The notes under the pieces: generated by a model
What the model was told of the DNA's origin: nothing
What the model saw: only the letters and a program-made list of their open reading frames with translations
Databases searched by the model: none
Program-made: the position numbers and the translations under genes
Source of the DNA: Azomonas tarimensis
GTDB taxonomy: Bacteria; Pseudomonadota; Gammaproteobacteria; Pseudomonadales; Pseudomonadaceae
Length of the DNA: 64,000 bases
Reading direction: 5' to 3'
Assembly: GCF_042648805.1 (NCBI RefSeq)
Contig: NZ_JBHRXZ010000006.1
Span: 1 to 64,000 of the forward strand
In this document: positions 62,583 through 64,000 of the stretch, one piece after another
Layout: each line of letters begins with the position of its first letter
How positions within the stretch are numbered: the stretch's first letter is position 1

Positions 62583-63977
62583 ATGGCACGTTTTTCCCAC
62601 ATGATCGGCGGCCAGTTGTGGCGCTTCGACAGCCTTCGCGAAGTCATGGCCAAGGCCAGTCCGGCGCGTTCGGGTGATTACCTGGCCGGGGTCGCGGCCG
62701 GTAGCGACGTCGAGCGTGTCGCCGCGCAGATGACCCTTGCCGCGATCCCGCTGCGCCACTTTCTCGACGAGGTGCTGATTCCCTACGAGCGCGACGAAGT
62801 CACCCGACTGATCATCGACAGCCATGATGCGGCCGCCTTCGCGCCGGTGAGCCACCTGACGGTGGGTGACTTTCGCAACTGGCTCCTGTCGGAACAGGCG
62901 GACGAAGCGGCGTTAGGCGCGCTGGCGCCCGGGCTGATGCCGGAAATGGTCGCTGCCGTATCGAAGATCATGCGCGTCCAGGACCTTATCCTCGTTGCCC
63001 AGAAAGTGCGCGTGGTGAGCCGCTTCCGCAACACCCTGGGTCTGCGCGGGCGCATGGCCACTCGACTGCAGCCCAACCACCCGACCGACGATGCCGCCGG
63101 CATCGCCGCCAGCGTGCTCGACGGCCTGCTCTACGGCAACGGCGACGCAGTGATCGGCATCAACCCGGCCACCGACAGCACCGCCGGCATCTGCGACCTG
63201 ATGAAGATGCTCGACGCGGTGATCCAGCGCTACGAGATCCCCACCCAGAGCTGCGTGCTGGCCCACGTGACCACCAGCATCGAAGCCATCGAACGCGGCG
63301 CGCCGGTCGACCTGGTGTTTCAGTCCATCGCCGGCAGCGAGGCGGCCAATGCCAGTTTCGGCATCGACCTCAGGTTGCTGCAGGAGGGCTACGAAGCAGG
63401 CCTGAGCCTGAAGCGCGGCAACCTGGGCGACAACCTCATGTACTTCGAGACGGGCCAGGGCAGCGCGCTCTCGGCCAATGCGCACCACGGCGTCGACCAG
63501 CAGACCTGCGAAGCCCGCGCCTATGCGGTGGCGCGGCACTTCAAGCCGCTGCTGGTGAACACCGTGGTCGGTTTCATCGGTCCGGAATACCTCTACAACG
63601 GCAAGCAGATCATCCGTGCGGGCCTGGAGGACCACTTCTGCGCCAAGTTGCTCGGTGTGCCCATGGGCTGCGACATCTGCTACACCAACCACGCCGAGGC
63701 TGATCAGGACGACATGGACACCCTGCTCACCTTGCTCGGCACGGCCGGCATCAACTTCATCATGGGCATACCCGGCTCCGACGATGTAATGCTCAACTAC
63801 CAGACCACTTCATTTCATGACGCACTCTACGTGCGCCAGGTGCTCGGCCTCAGGCCAGCCCCGGAATTCGAGGCCTGGCTGGCGAAAATGGACATCCTGC
63901 ACCAGGACGGCAACCGCCTGCGTCTGCCAGAGGAACTGCCGAAGCCCTTCCGTCAGGCCCTGGAAAGACTGGCCTGA
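62583..63977 (+). CDS. eutB: Ethanolamine ammonia-lyase large subunit
   Basis: This 464-residue TIM-barrel subunit with EutC binds adenosylcobalamin and converts ethanolamine to acetaldehyde and ammonia. Family stretches are LRGRMATRLQPNHPTDD, GDAVIGINPATDS and MGCDICYTNHAEADQDD. ATG 62583 (MARFSHMIGGQ) is preceded by GGAGGTGAG. Length is that of the enterobacterial protein (about 453-465). It is controlled by the sigma-54-type promoter upstream. Confidence 0.97.
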   Translation: MARFSHMIGGQLWRFDSLREVMAKASPARSGDYLAGVAAGSDVERVAAQMTLAAIPLRHFLDEVLIPYERDEVTRLIIDSHDAAAFAPVSHLTVGDFRNWLLSEQADEAALGALAPGLMPEMVAAVSKIMRVQDLILVAQKVRVVSRFRNTLGLRGRMATRLQPNHPTDDAAGIAASVLDGLLYGNGDAVIGINPATDSTAGICDLMKMLDAVIQRYEIPTQSCVLAHVTTSIEAIERGAPVDLVFQSIAGSEAANASFGIDLRLLQEGYEAGLSLKRGNLGDNLMYFETGQGSALSANAHHGVDQQTCEARAYAVARHFKPLLVNTVVGFIGPEYLYNGKQIIRAGLEDHFCAKLLGVPMGCDICYTNHAEADQDDMDTLLTLLGTAGINFIMGIPGSDDVMLNYQTTSFHDALYVRQVLGLRPAPEFEAWLAKMDILHQDGNRLRLPEELPKPFRQALERLA

Positions 63978-63989
63978 AGCGTACGAATC

Positions 63990-64000
63990 ATGACCCAGGG
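63990..64000 (+). CDS. eutC: Start of a probable EutC (partial)
   Basis: An ATG 13 bp after the eutB stop reads MTQ before the window ends. Position and reading direction are those expected for the small subunit of ethanolamine ammonia-lyase, but too few codons are present to identify it from sequence. Confidence 0.45.

Overview
The window reads as a high-GC Pseudomonas-type gammaproteobacterial chromosome (Pseudomonas / Stutzerimonas-like). The main reason is gene order: rpsF-rpsR-rplI-dnaB, rlmB-rnr, purA-hisZ, hflCKX-hfq-miaA-mutL-amiB-tsaE-nnrD-queG, pilS-pilR next to bamD and rluD, and ubiX-mpl beside an ethanolamine lyase all match arrangements known in Pseudomonas. There are no insertion sequences, phage genes, integrases or CRISPR arrays. 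Almost all DNA is coding, most genes lie on the minus strand, and six tRNA-type or repeat-rich gaps hold the non-coding signals.

Region 1 (1-11.6 kb) is an amide/urea module. On the minus strand run a five-gene branched-chain-type ABC transporter (urtABCDE-like), formamidase fmdA, zinc-ribbon fmdB and the start of aliphatic amidase amiE. Divergent from it is an unusual 1138-residue protein that joins an NCS1 (cytosine-permease-like) transporter, an eight-cysteine cluster, a histidine kinase and a receiver, followed by an overlapping LuxR-type response regulator. A perfect 10-bp inverted repeat in the divergent promoter region recurs, with the same architecture, in front of fmdA. This suggests one regulator governs uptake and hydrolysis. 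It is the most interesting part of the window.

Region 2 (11.6-24 kb) is housekeeping: ampDE, nfi, zapE, trpS, an alpha/beta hydrolase, yhcB, nadC, an Asn-Pro-Lys tRNA operon, clpB with a heat-shock promoter, pgeF and rluD. Region 3 (24-31.7 kb) has bamD, a small membrane protein, the pilS-pilR two-component pair, a DUF2333 protein and ygiQ. Region 4 (31.8-42.8 kb) has alr, dnaB, the S6-S18-L9 ribosomal operon, a PAS-containing hybrid kinase, rlmB, rnr and two identical tRNA-Leu genes behind a strong promoter.

Region 5 (42.9-57 kb) is the conserved purA-to-queG block. Region 6 (57-64 kb) holds a second-type FtsH protease, ubiX, mpl, an iron-dependent alcohol dehydrogenase and eutB, with the first bases of a probable eutC. 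A consensus sigma-54 promoter precedes eutB, and a 15-bp RNA hairpin follows the alcohol dehydrogenase. A family of dispersed inverted repeats abuts the stop codons of several minus-strand genes across the window.
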